Below the pieces are notes generated by a model that searched no databases, was not told the DNA's origin, and saw only the letters and a list, made by a program, of their open reading frames with translations. 21,031 nucleotides of DNA from DATJPW01 sp035506215 (GTDB lineage: Bacteria > Desulfobacterota > Desulfomonilia > Desulfomonilales > Desulfomonilaceae), in the NCBI GenBank assembly GCA_035506215.1, contig DATJPW010000258.1, positions 1-21,031 on the forward strand. Reading direction: 5' to 3'. Position numbers and translations under genes: made by a program. Shown one piece after another: positions 6,957-14,962 of the stretch. Each line of letters starts with the position of its first letter. Position 1 is the first letter of the stretch.

Positions 6957-7712
6957 ATGGCTGTGATCACTTGCTACGGTTGCGGAGAAGAATTGGTCGA
7001 AACTCTTGAGTTGTGTCCTCAATGCGGCATCCCGGTAAAAGGTAGATTGATACACGCGACCGTCACAGGACATATTGAAATAGTGAGTATGCTGTTGAAC
7101 TCAGGCGCAGACGTCAACGCGCGAGACGAAAAGGGCCGGTCAGCCCTCATTTTGGCTTGCATGCAAGGACAGACGGAGATCGCAAGTGAACTGGTGGCAC
7201 ACGGGGCTGATGTCAATGTGGAAGACAACAATGGCTGGACACCTCTTATGTGGGCCGCAGCATCCACTGGTGACGTGGAGGCCATCGAACTCCTGTTGGG
7301 CAAGGGAGCGAGTCATGAAGTTAAAGACCGATATGGAGCCACACCCTTGATGAAAGCGTGTCGACGAGGGTTTGAACATGTGGTGAAACTTCTCCTGGCC
7401 ACAGGAGCGAATCCCAATGCCGAGGATGAATTCGGCCGCACTTCGCTTATGCGAGCGGCACGTCGGGGTCACACTGCTCTAGTAAGACATTTACTCGAAG
7501 CAGGTGCAATGACCGAAGCGAAAGATCAGTACGGAGCTACCGCGCTGATTCGGGCTGCATCTGAAGGTTACACGGAGATCGTCAGATTACTATTAGAAGC
7601 CAATTCCGATGTTCAAGCCGAGGATAGAAACGGATGGACTTCCCTGATGTGGGCTTCATCCACAGGCGCCGCTGAAATGGTGGAACTTCTCAAGGCGTAC
7701 GGGGCCCGATAA
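6957..7712 (+). CDS. Zinc-ribbon protein with seven ankyrin repeats
   Basis: The N-terminus (about residues 1-25) carries CYGC...CPQC, four cysteines spaced as a small zinc ribbon. The rest is about seven ankyrin repeats of 33 residues, each beginning with a G-x-T/S-x-L/I pattern such as GWTPLMWAA, GATPLMKAC and GRTSLMRAA, and ending in GADVN or a similar turn. Ankyrin repeats form a protein-binding surface; the partner is unknown. There is no signal peptide or membrane segment, so it should be cytoplasmic. GAGG at 6945-6948 is 8 nt from the ATG at 6957 but only 2 nt from the ATG at 6951, so the later start is preferred. It diverges from cobO and stands alone on the plus strand. Confidence 0.85.
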   Translation: MAVITCYGCGEELVETLELCPQCGIPVKGRLIHATVTGHIEIVSMLLNSGADVNARDEKGRSALILACMQGQTEIASELVAHGADVNVEDNNGWTPLMWAAASTGDVEAIELLLGKGASHEVKDRYGATPLMKACRRGFEHVVKLLLATGANPNAEDEFGRTSLMRAARRGHTALVRHLLEAGAMTEAKDQYGATALIRAASEGYTEIVRLLLEANSDVQAEDRNGWTSLMWASSTGAAEMVELLKAYGAR

Positions 7713-7720
7713 ATCGGGTC

Positions 7721-7741
7721 GGACCGGATGCATCCTGGTCC
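7721..7741. terminator. Hairpin between convergent genes, possible bidirectional terminator
   Basis: GGACC and GGTCC flank the palindrome GGATGCATCC, forming a strong stem with one bulged T. It lies 8 bp after the ankyrin-gene stop and before the convergent ligase gene. Just upstream CCCGAT-AA-ATCGGG (7705-7718) overlaps the stop codon. Neither has a downstream U-tract, so termination here is a guess from position and stability. Confidence 0.35.
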
Positions 7742-7840
7742 TCTAAGTCTTCAGGGCCTTCGGCGTGGCAGCCCACCTTGTTTCTCTATAATTCTTGTTT
7801 TAGGCCTGTCGGATGAGACATCCTTGATCACGTTTTCCGT

Positions 7841-9568
7841 TCATTCCTGAAGATTACGTGGATCACCAATAGGCAACCCCAACTCCCGGGCCATTAATGC
7901 TCGCTGCAGCATTATTCCGGAGCGGGTCTTAGGCAACTCATCCAAGAAAACAATCTCCGACAACGGGAGGTCCGGCGAAAAGTTCGCCTTGACAAAATTC
8001 TTGATTTCAAGGTTAAGCCTGTTTGACGAGGTATATCCGCTCTTGAGTCGTAGAAATGCTTTGAAAGTAGTTCTTCCCACCGGTGAGGAAGTAGAAATCA
8101 CCACTGCTTCGGCCACTGCTTGGTGGAGAGACAAGACCTGCTCGACTTCATACGGGCCGGTATCTCTCTGACCGACCTTGATCAGATCATCGTTTCTACC
8201 TTGATGGTAGTAATAACCGTCTTCATCTTTGGTCACCATATCTCCGGTGAAAAACAAGTTCTCACCACGAAAGTAATTCCTGTAGCGTTCTTCATCTTCC
8301 CAAATGGCCGTCATCATCGAGGGCCAGCCCGGTCTCAGAGCGAGTTCACCCATTGTTAGAATCGGGAGCGGTTCGCCGTTTTCGTCCACCACCGCAGCTT
8401 CGACTCCAGGAACAGGTTTTCCCATGCTTCCCGGCCTGATAGTCATTGAGGGGAAGTTTGCAATGCAGATCATGCCTGTTTCGGTCATCCACCACGTGTC
8501 GTGCGGCGAGTGCTTAAGGGCATGCCGTGCCCAGTAGAATTGTTCCGGACTCAGGACCTCACCCACAGTAGCGATATGCCTGAGGTGAGAAAAATTATAC
8601 CTTAACGGCAGGTCTTCTCCCGCTTCCATTAGTCTGGTTATAGTTCTGGGAGTCGTGTAACACACATCGACCTGATGTCTCTCCAAAGTCCGGTACCAGG
8701 TTGACGCGGCAAATTGGTCTCCCTGCACCACGGTTGTGGCGCCGCATAACCATGGCGCAAAAGCCCCGTATATGATGCTGGTCACCCATCCTGGTTCGCC
8801 GGCATCTGTCCAGATTACGGATCGCTCGTGAACATCCAGCACATAGCGGGCCGTTGCCAGGTGTCCTACCATGGCCCCATGAGTGTGTACTACCCCCTTG
8901 GGGGGTCGAGTGGAGCCGGAAGTGGTATAGAGCAGACAAAATGGCGTGGAACGCGTCAGCCATTTTATTTGGCTTCTCTTGGGAAGTTCGCCCACCACTC
9001 CTTTTATGGCTATTTCGCGCTGAAAGATGCCAAGTCCCTCCCCTTCCGTCAAAAATACGTATTCCACACTGGCCATCGCATGTGTGGGCAACCGCTCGAC
9101 CATATCCGGGTGGACGATGATGCCCCGCGGCTTCGCATTTTGAAGGCGCACATCGATCTCGTCGAAACCCAGAGTCGTGAAGAATGCGTTAAAGATAATT
9201 CCGAGGCGGGCACAGGCCAGCATGGCAAAATAATATTCCGGACATGAGGGCATAAATATGAACATTCGGTCCCCGACGGCAAAGCCACATTCAATGAAGA
9301 GGTTGGCCCATTGAGAGGAAATCTCTTTCAACTCCAGGTAAGTAAATTCACTGACTTTGTCACTCTTCTCGAATATTAGGGCCCTGCGACCGGCAGTGTC
9401 GGGGTTTTCCGCCCATCGGTCCACCGCCTCGTAAGCCATGTTGATGTCCCCCGTTTCATGCCATGTGAACTCTTTCTCTATGTCTTCCCAAGAAAAATTC
9501 GCGTATGCTTCCTTGTAAGACTTGAGGTTCGCATCAGGGTTCTCTGGGGGTATTACTGCTTTGAACAT
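7841..9568 (-). CDS. AcsA-like acyl-CoA ligase (AMP-forming) with degenerate adenylation motifs
   Basis: This 575-residue ANL-superfamily protein resembles Bacillus AcsA-type acetyl-CoA synthetases along its length, including DINMAYEAVDRWA near 41-53, the acetate-type pocket WWMTETG (359-365), FTGD (440-443) and GRNDDLIK (457-464). Such enzymes make acyl-AMP and then acyl-CoA. Several motifs deviate. The A3 loop reads TSGSTRPPKG (216-225), with Arg where Gly/Ser is required. The hinge loop is VGQRDTGP instead of SSGYRIGP. A10 reads PKTRSGIMLQRAL (546-558), with I552 where the catalytic Lys belongs. The frame is intact and the start has an AGGAGG site. It lies 92 bp downstream of the deacetylase gene, probably in one operon. 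It could be inactive in adenylation, a thioesterification-only enzyme, or a binding or regulatory protein. Confidence 0.85.
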   Translation of the reverse strand: MFKAVIPPENPDANLKSYKEAYANFSWEDIEKEFTWHETGDINMAYEAVDRWAENPDTAGRRALIFEKSDKVSEFTYLELKEISSQWANLFIECGFAVGDRMFIFMPSCPEYYFAMLACARLGIIFNAFFTTLGFDEIDVRLQNAKPRGIIVHPDMVERLPTHAMASVEYVFLTEGEGLGIFQREIAIKGVVGELPKRSQIKWLTRSTPFCLLYTTSGSTRPPKGVVHTHGAMVGHLATARYVLDVHERSVIWTDAGEPGWVTSIIYGAFAPWLCGATTVVQGDQFAASTWYRTLERHQVDVCYTTPRTITRLMEAGEDLPLRYNFSHLRHIATVGEVLSPEQFYWARHALKHSPHDTWWMTETGMICIANFPSMTIRPGSMGKPVPGVEAAVVDENGEPLPILTMGELALRPGWPSMMTAIWEDEERYRNYFRGENLFFTGDMVTKDEDGYYYHQGRNDDLIKVGQRDTGPYEVEQVLSLHQAVAEAVVISTSSPVGRTTFKAFLRLKSGYTSSNRLNLEIKNFVKANFSPDLPLSEIVFLDELPKTRSGIMLQRALMARELGLPIGDPRNLQE

Positions 9569-9660
9569 GAATGATTCCTCCTTCCGCCGCTCCGGCCACT
9601 TGAGTCAACGCGCGCCAACGGCCTTTGAAACGAGCGGTCAGTCTTGAGAATCACTTTAGC

Positions 9661-10701
9661 TCAATCCGTCCAAACATGGTATTCTTTATGAATGCTACGA
9701 GCTTTTTTGACAATTTCCGCCCCATGCTGTGCTTCGGGAAAGTATAAGTTGCCTTTGGGATTTGAACTGATGAAAGTTCGAAGCACTTCCTGAACGCAAC
9801 TCACCAACGCGGTACAATCATATCCTCCTTCAAGCGCCAAGAGAATCGGCGGATCCCCTGCTGAGGCACGGGCCTCGATGAGCAGTTCTGTTAGCCCGCG
9901 GAAAGAGCGCTCGGTTAGCCGAATCCGGCCAAGCGGATCGCTGTGATGCCCGTCGAAACCGGCGGACACGAATATCAGTTCGGGCCTGTAACGCTTGACA
10001 ACCGGTTCCAGGACCTTCCAGTACAGGTAAAGCATGTCCGCGTCCTGGACGTCTTTGGACAAGGGCAGATTAATTGTGTAACCCAATCCCTCGCCCACTC
10101 CGGTTTCATGCCAGTCGCCGGTAGGAGGATACCATCCTCTGTAATGTGAGGATAAGTAAAGCACTTGCTTCTGGTCATAGAACATGTCCTGTATACCGTT
10201 TCCATGATGAATGTCCCAATCGATTATCAGTACACGTCGAAATCCGTGGCGCATGGTGGCATAACGAGCGGTAACACCGAGATTATTAAAGATGCAAAAC
10301 CCTTCCGCTCGATCCGGCGCCGCATGGTGCCCGGGCGGCCTTATCAGGGCGAAACAAACGTCGCATCGACCGGAAAGCAAGGCCTGCAAACCTTTGATAC
10401 AACCACCAACTGCCAACCAAGCAGCCAAATACGACTGAGAACATACAGGTGTATCAGGGGCTAAATTGGTGAATGCTCGTTCCGACGTCTTGAGCACTTT
10501 CCTTATATAATTGGGGGTGTGAACCAGTTCCAGTTGTTCCAGGGTGGCTAGTTCAGGCTGAATGGTCATCAAGGTCTCGCCGAAATCCGCGTCCAACATT
10601 TTATAAATTTCTTCCAAACGCTCAGGACGCTCAGGATGCACTAGTCCAGGTTGATGCAGCAAGTACCTGTTATCGCGAACTACGGCCACTTTTAATTCCA
10701 T
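9661..10701 (-). CDS. Histone-deacetylase-family protein (AcuC-like amidohydrolase)
   Basis: The 346-residue, zinc-dependent deacetylase-fold protein has all active-site elements. These are RPPGHHA (121-127) with the catalytic His pair H125/H126, DWDIHHGNG (161-169) supplying zinc ligands D163 and H165, SAGFDGHHSDPLG (246-258) with zinc ligand D250, and LEGGYD (290-295) with the transition-state Tyr Y294. Family members remove acyl groups from lysines or from small amines such as polyamines. In Bacillus the relative AcuC deacetylates acetyl-CoA synthetase, and here an AcsA-like ligase gene follows. The ATG has only a weak AAAAG near it, with an AGGAG 13 nt farther upstream. The substrate is not known. 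Confidence 0.92.
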   Translation of the reverse strand: MELKVAVVRDNRYLLHQPGLVHPERPERLEEIYKMLDADFGETLMTIQPELATLEQLELVHTPNYIRKVLKTSERAFTNLAPDTPVCSQSYLAAWLAVGGCIKGLQALLSGRCDVCFALIRPPGHHAAPDRAEGFCIFNNLGVTARYATMRHGFRRVLIIDWDIHHGNGIQDMFYDQKQVLYLSSHYRGWYPPTGDWHETGVGEGLGYTINLPLSKDVQDADMLYLYWKVLEPVVKRYRPELIFVSAGFDGHHSDPLGRIRLTERSFRGLTELLIEARASAGDPPILLALEGGYDCTALVSCVQEVLRTFISSNPKGNLYFPEAQHGAEIVKKARSIHKEYHVWTD

Positions 10702-10768
10702 CTTTTAACCGGCACTCCTGCCATCGGGGATTATCTTGATAAGCATTCATATAGTACACGAACGGACA

Positions 10769-10777
10769 ATTATAACA
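10769..10777 (-). promoter_or_regulatory. Extended -10 promoter for the deacetylase-ligase operon
   Basis: On the minus strand TGTTATAAT gives a perfect -10 TATAAT with the TGn extension. No good -35 is present at 16-18 nt, as is common for extended -10 promoters. Transcription would begin near 10762, leaving a leader of about 60 nt before the deacetylase ATG. Confidence 0.45.
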
Positions 10778-11124
10778 GAACCTATATTTGCTCGTTTTTT
10801 AACCGGACATATATCTTTATCGTTCTAGGTCTCAGAAATGAGCTATTTACAATATGTTAGCTGCACATCTGGAAGAAATATGCACGGACCGCCTGCTCAG
10901 GACCACACTGGTTCTATCCGGTCACAGACATGATCCATTTTTCACCTCCAATTGCTTATTCGCCGACAAAGTGATGCCTCATTCCCGGAAGCCTCCTTCT
11001 ATGGTAGTTCCTGTGCGCTGTCAATCCCCTGGCTTAACGACACGGAGTTCGGCCGGACATATTTCACTCGAGCCAATTTATAAGAATCTCACGATTTTGC
11101 GAGATCAGCTACCAGAGAACCTTG
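10778..11124. other. Intergenic stretch without a recognised gene
   Basis: The stretch between the two divergent promoters. It contains an open plus-strand frame (10854-11162, 102 codons) with no recognisable family, no ribosome-binding site and no neighbour support. Its end overlaps the promoter at 11125-11153. It is taken as chance. No repeat or RNA gene was recognised. Confidence 0.5.
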
Positions 11125-11153
11125 TTGACATTCTGCTGGTGATTGGCTATACT
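11125..11153 (+). promoter_or_regulatory. Strong sigma-70-type promoter of the tolC-like/hlyD-like operon
   Basis: TTGACA (11125-11130), a 17-nt spacer and TATACT (11148-11153) give a perfect -35 and a 5/6 -10 at ideal spacing. The predicted start near 11160 leaves a leader of about 105 nt before the presumed GTG start. Confidence 0.75.
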
Positions 11154-11214
11154 TGCGGTTGACGATACGGTGCTATATTTGTGCCTTTTGTTCAAGCCTT
11201 TAAGTTAGTTGTTT

Positions 11215-11248
11215 AGTGTCCCTTAACCAAACTTTCAGAAGGGACGCT
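11215..11248 (+). promoter_or_regulatory. Leader hairpin upstream of the tolC-like gene
   Basis: AGTGTCCCTT (11215-11224) pairs with AAGGGACGCT (11239-11248) over 10 bp, with one G-T wobble and a 14-nt loop. No U-tract follows, so it is unlikely to be a terminator. It ends 16 nt before the GTG and immediately before the only purine-rich stretch (AGGG) that could serve as a ribosome-binding site, so it may control translation or mRNA stability. Confidence 0.5.
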
Positions 11249-11264
11249 AGGGTATGGATAAAAC

Positions 11265-12647
11265 GTGGTAATTTTGCACAGAGGGACTGCCCAAATTATT
11301 GATGTCTCAGGGACGGGGTACTCCCGATTTTGCCCGGCCCAATGGGCTCGTGGTCTCTGGATACCCCTCATAGTGTGCTTCTGTCTCTTTGCCTTAACGA
11401 GCCCGGTGTGCGCCTCTCAAGATCCCCTTTCGAAGTCCCCCTTTCAAGGGTATTTTGATTTTGCGACATGTGTCCGTTATGCACTCGTCCATTCGGATAT
11501 ATTTCTGAAAAATCGCCTGGAAATTCAAATTAGATCGGCGAATTTAAAAGACGCTCACTCTGAGATTTACCCTACATTGGAATTAAGAACACTGGTCTAC
11601 ATTAGTCGAGCCACCGGCAATGTGGGAAGTCCTCTCAACGTCTATGCTTGGGTGGCGGGGTTCAATCCGCTGGTTGCTTTGCTCAAGATTAAATCCAATG
11701 AGATCCTGGTTGACATTGCAAAGACATCCCACTTTCTTAAGATCAGTGAAGATGTTGCAGCCATGGGCAAGCTGTTTTACGGCATTCATGCCTTGGAGAA
11801 GTCTATCAAGGTTCGCAAGGAGATTATTGCCTTATCCCAGGACAAAGTGAATTACGGAACGAGCAGGAACGAACAGGGCACTCTGGATCCGCTTCAGGTA
11901 AGAATTTGGAACAACAACCTGCGGGGCGCCCAAATAAAATTGAAGTCACTGGAGAATGAACGAGAGCAGAAGATAGCCGAACTCAAGATGCTGATGGGCT
12001 ATCCTCACGATTTTCACTTGCCGCTAGACACGCGCGATGCGGCTAATCAGATTTTGAACGGTTTCAACGGGCAGCCAATCACATTCGCCGACATTCAAGG
12101 GGGCAACCTCAGCCTGAAGATTGCTGCAAAGAGAGAACAGGTTCAGTCAAACCTGGTAACAGGCTCCTATGTGGCTCTCATTCCGCGCCCATCCCTTGTA
12201 ATGGAGCAGATCGACAATCAAGTGGACCGAACCTCCGGGTTCAACTTTGCCCTGGGTGTGGAGTATACCGTATGGGACGGCTTTAAGCGGGTGCGTGAAA
12301 TAAAGAGACAAAAGATGATCGCGGAACAATTGAAGTTGGACCGCAACGATATGTCGAGCAAGTTATATGGTCAATTCAAACGTCTCAGAGGCGGTCTGGA
12401 ACTTTCGGGAGAGCGGGAGACGTTTGTTCGCGAACAGGCCAAACTGGCAGAACTCAGCGAGGAAAGGGCCCTGACCGATTATAAGTCTGGGGCCATCCCC
12501 TACGACCTGTATGTGGACAGGCGCATTGAAAAGGTGGAAGCGCATCTGGATTCCATTAGCGGGCCCCAGGAAAGGGTTTTTGATCTCATCGATTTGGCCA
12601 CTCTGGCCGGAGGTTTGAACAAGTACAATGCAAGAATTGCGTATTGA
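11265..12647 (+). CDS. TolC-like outer-membrane efflux protein
   Basis: The 460-residue protein has a signal peptide: a basic/aromatic segment, then the hydrophobic core WIPLIVCFCLFALTSPVCA, with likely cleavage after A50 (V-C-A|S). The mature part is largely helical with heptad-like stretches (about 135-240 and 350-450) and the duplicated layout of outer-membrane efflux channels; NYGTSRNEQGTLDPLQVR and TDYKSGAIPYDLYVDRR match the family's helix-turn repeats. It should form the outer-membrane duct of a tripartite exporter, partnered by the HlyD-like protein whose gene overlaps its end by 20 bp. The GTG start is uncertain: the n-region is long and no in-frame ATG or clear Shine-Dalgarno is near. 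A five-codon ORF (11254-11271) overlaps the start. Confidence 0.82.
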   Translation: MVILHRGTAQIIDVSGTGYSRFCPAQWARGLWIPLIVCFCLFALTSPVCASQDPLSKSPFQGYFDFATCVRYALVHSDIFLKNRLEIQIRSANLKDAHSEIYPTLELRTLVYISRATGNVGSPLNVYAWVAGFNPLVALLKIKSNEILVDIAKTSHFLKISEDVAAMGKLFYGIHALEKSIKVRKEIIALSQDKVNYGTSRNEQGTLDPLQVRIWNNNLRGAQIKLKSLENEREQKIAELKMLMGYPHDFHLPLDTRDAANQILNGFNGQPITFADIQGGNLSLKIAAKREQVQSNLVTGSYVALIPRPSLVMEQIDNQVDRTSGFNFALGVEYTVWDGFKRVREIKRQKMIAEQLKLDRNDMSSKLYGQFKRLRGGLELSGERETFVREQAKLAELSEERALTDYKSGAIPYDLYVDRRIEKVEAHLDSISGPQERVFDLIDLATLAGGLNKYNARIAY

Positions 12648-13725
12648 TAAGCCTTGGCGTAGAGCAAAAGTCTTCGGCGCTATTGTCGCTGGTATCGCCG
12701 GAATGGTCATATTGGTGCTTATAGCGGTTACTCACGAGCCCAAAAGTGCGGTGTCCAGCCCCGGGCCGGCAAAGGCCGCCATCGTTCCTCAGATCGCCGA
12801 CACAAAGTCGGAGGCGGAACTCCTCTTTCGGGGAAAAAGCTTCTCTGTCCTGCAAAGAAAGATTGTCATGCCTTACGGTGGCGAGATACTCAGCATTCCG
12901 GCAAAGGAAGGTGAAACAGTTAATAAAGACGATACTCTCGCTACTTACAAGCTCGACCGTTTATCCATGATGGAAGTGCATCAAATAATTTACCCTCAAC
13001 AGGTGCTCAGTCTGAAGAAGACCGCTGAGAACCAACAGATCGAAATAGAACGATTAAATAAGGTAACTTTGCCGTTAAAGAAAATAGAAGTTGAGAGAAT
13101 CGAGAAAGAGCTTTCTGATTTGCGTGAGCTGCGTAGCAAGGACCTGGCCCCGGCGGATGCGGTAACGAACAAACAGAGGCAACTGGAAGCCGCAAAGAAA
13201 GAAATCCTTGATGTGACCGAAGCCCTGAAACAAGCTGAAATCAACCTCGCCAGGACGCTGGAGGACCTTCGGTTTTACGAACAAAAGCAGAAAAGAGACC
13301 TGGATTTTTTGGAGTGGCAGACAAACCGATCTTATTCCGAATCCGATGTTCCGTTGGATAACGCAAATCTCAAGGCGCCTATCTCGGGACAGTTGATATG
13401 GATGGCCCCGGAGCTAAGGGTCAACGCTGAAGTCCCCAAAGGACTTCCAGTTATGACAATCGCGCCGGTGACCCCGATGATAGTGCGATGCAAAGCGCAT
13501 GAACTGGAACTTGTGAAGCTGAAGACAGGGGACCGGGGTACAGTCAATTTTGATGCCATTCCTGACAAGTCATACTCCTGCAAGATAAGCCGGATACCCG
13601 GCGTAAGCCGTAATCCGGCACTGGAAGTCCCGGCCGATTATGAAATAGAATGTGTGCTGGATAATCCGGACGGTCAAATCAGAGACGGGCTGAGCTGTAA
13701 CGTCAAAGTGAGTGTCACACAATAG
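12628..13725 (+). CDS. HlyD-family membrane fusion (periplasmic adaptor) protein
   Basis: The 365-residue protein has an N-terminal membrane anchor (13-35), a split biotinyl/lipoyl-like domain (about 66-105 and 245-280, with GGEILSIPAKEGETVNKDD and LKAPISGQLIWMAPE), a long charged coiled-coil hairpin between them (about 115-235), and a C-terminal beta-barrel ending KVSVTQ. These adaptors bridge an inner-membrane pump and a TolC-type channel. Translation overlaps the tolC-like gene by 20 bp in another frame, suggesting coupling. A GGAGG site lies 14 nt upstream, rather far. No ABC, RND or MFS pump gene follows: the next gene is convergent. Confidence 0.88.
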   Translation: MQELRIDKPWRRAKVFGAIVAGIAGMVILVLIAVTHEPKSAVSSPGPAKAAIVPQIADTKSEAELLFRGKSFSVLQRKIVMPYGGEILSIPAKEGETVNKDDTLATYKLDRLSMMEVHQIIYPQQVLSLKKTAENQQIEIERLNKVTLPLKKIEVERIEKELSDLRELRSKDLAPADAVTNKQRQLEAAKKEILDVTEALKQAEINLARTLEDLRFYEQKQKRDLDFLEWQTNRSYSESDVPLDNANLKAPISGQLIWMAPELRVNAEVPKGLPVMTIAPVTPMIVRCKAHELELVKLKTGDRGTVNFDAIPDKSYSCKISRIPGVSRNPALEVPADYEIECVLDNPDGQIRDGLSCNVKVSVTQ

Positions 13726-13874
13726 CCTGTTTCACATCGGCTCAATCCGCTTCCCGACTCATAACCGAACAAAACTCCTTTGCACAACTGCTGCTTCAAA
13801 TAAGTATGTGTTGGAAATTATTCCAGCGGCAGATGTAGCCCCGCGAGTAACAATCCCTTCATCATCGAACACAA

Positions 13875-14825
13875 CTATGGTTCCTTTTGACGATACAAAT
13901 TATCTAGCTGGGAGAGAGTCAGCGACTCAATAGTCATACGCTTGTGAATCCATGAAAAGAAATTGCTCAATCGTTCCAGAAACCGGTTTATATGCTCGGG
14001 GGTTGGATTTTCGGGCGATCCGCCTTCCATGAGTTCGGATGAGTGGAAAAAAATCGTCAGCACCTGTCCACCCCGTGCCGAATGTATGAGAACGCCGGCC
14101 TTGATTCGCCTCAACCCTGTGCCGAGTGGCTGAACCGATAGCGTACCCAGATACATCGCAAACCACGAGACCCATGACCGAGGAAGGATAGGTCCCCCCA
14201 AAGCTTCCAGAAATCGCCCAAGTCCGCGCGTGAGCGGAACGGTAGTCAACGGAACCTCCAATATTTTTGAGTTTCCGGGGCGGCGAGGGTCCAATGGATC
14301 AGGCCGGTAAGGATCAGTGGGAGCACATAGGTGATCCGGGCCCCCATAGTACCTATGCATTGGTGCGATACTGCTGTCCACATTGATCCCGGTTTCTTGC
14401 AGAACCGAAAACATCTTCGGCCCCATGTTAAACCGGCCCATTCTGAAAGAAGTCGGCTTGATGCCCTTCTGGGCGAGGGCTTCCAAAAGTGTTGCAAGCT
14501 TCGCCTTGAGTAACTCGGCAGGCATCAGCTCAGACGGTACCGGCTCGTCGTAATTGAGCCTTTCAAGGGGCGGTGTATTCCAGGGATGCAGGTGCGCGCC
14601 TATCTCGCAATTCCAGGTGTCTCGTAATTCCAGCAGTAGATCGATGGCCGGATCGCATCGAGCAACGGGATAAGTTACCAGAAGAGTAGGATGTACGCCC
14701 CATTCCAGAAAGATCGGGGTCAATCGACGCAATTGCGACACATTTGCCACAGACGTATTCCGAGAATCGTAAGTTCCTCGGAAAAGCCCTTCTTCCTCCA
14801 CATCAATTGTGACCGCTAGTTTCAT
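13875..14825 (-). CDS. Polysaccharide deacetylase-like (CE4/NodB-type) protein
   Basis: With the ATG at 14825 the protein has 316 residues. MKLAVTIDVEEEG carries the catalytic/metal Asp region (D8). GAHLHPW (76-82) supplies the metal His pair (H78, H80). SFRMGRFNMG (126-135) is the third conserved motif, and FFHSSELMEGGSP lies near the C-terminal fifth. The pattern fits deacetylases associated with surface-polysaccharide synthesis (WalW-like), which remove N-acetyl groups from sugars. No signal peptide is seen, so it would be cytoplasmic. The frame extends 8 codons upstream to a TTG, but neither start has a clear ribosome-binding site and the ATG fits the domain better. It converges on the HlyD-like gene. 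The substrate is unknown. Confidence 0.8.
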   Translation of the reverse strand: MKLAVTIDVEEEGLFRGTYDSRNTSVANVSQLRRLTPIFLEWGVHPTLLVTYPVARCDPAIDLLLELRDTWNCEIGAHLHPWNTPPLERLNYDEPVPSELMPAELLKAKLATLLEALAQKGIKPTSFRMGRFNMGPKMFSVLQETGINVDSSIAPMHRYYGGPDHLCAPTDPYRPDPLDPRRPGNSKILEVPLTTVPLTRGLGRFLEALGGPILPRSWVSWFAMYLGTLSVQPLGTGLRRIKAGVLIHSARGGQVLTIFFHSSELMEGGSPENPTPEHINRFLERLSNFFSWIHKRMTIESLTLSQLDNLYRQKEP

Positions 14826-14962
14826 GAACACCAGGTTCGGGATCGGCAAAACAAACGCACAAGGGCCATCTGTTTCGTTTGCATAGAATTCGGGGTGTCG
14901 CGAATCGGACGCGGCGGGCTTCGTTCTATCTTCGCTCGGGCCTGCCGGCCTGTTGGCTCATA

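Noticed and set aside
10854..11162. 102-codon plus-strand open frame before the tolC-like gene
   Set aside because: No ribosome-binding site, no recognisable family, and its 3' end overlaps a near-consensus promoter (11125-11153). More likely chance.
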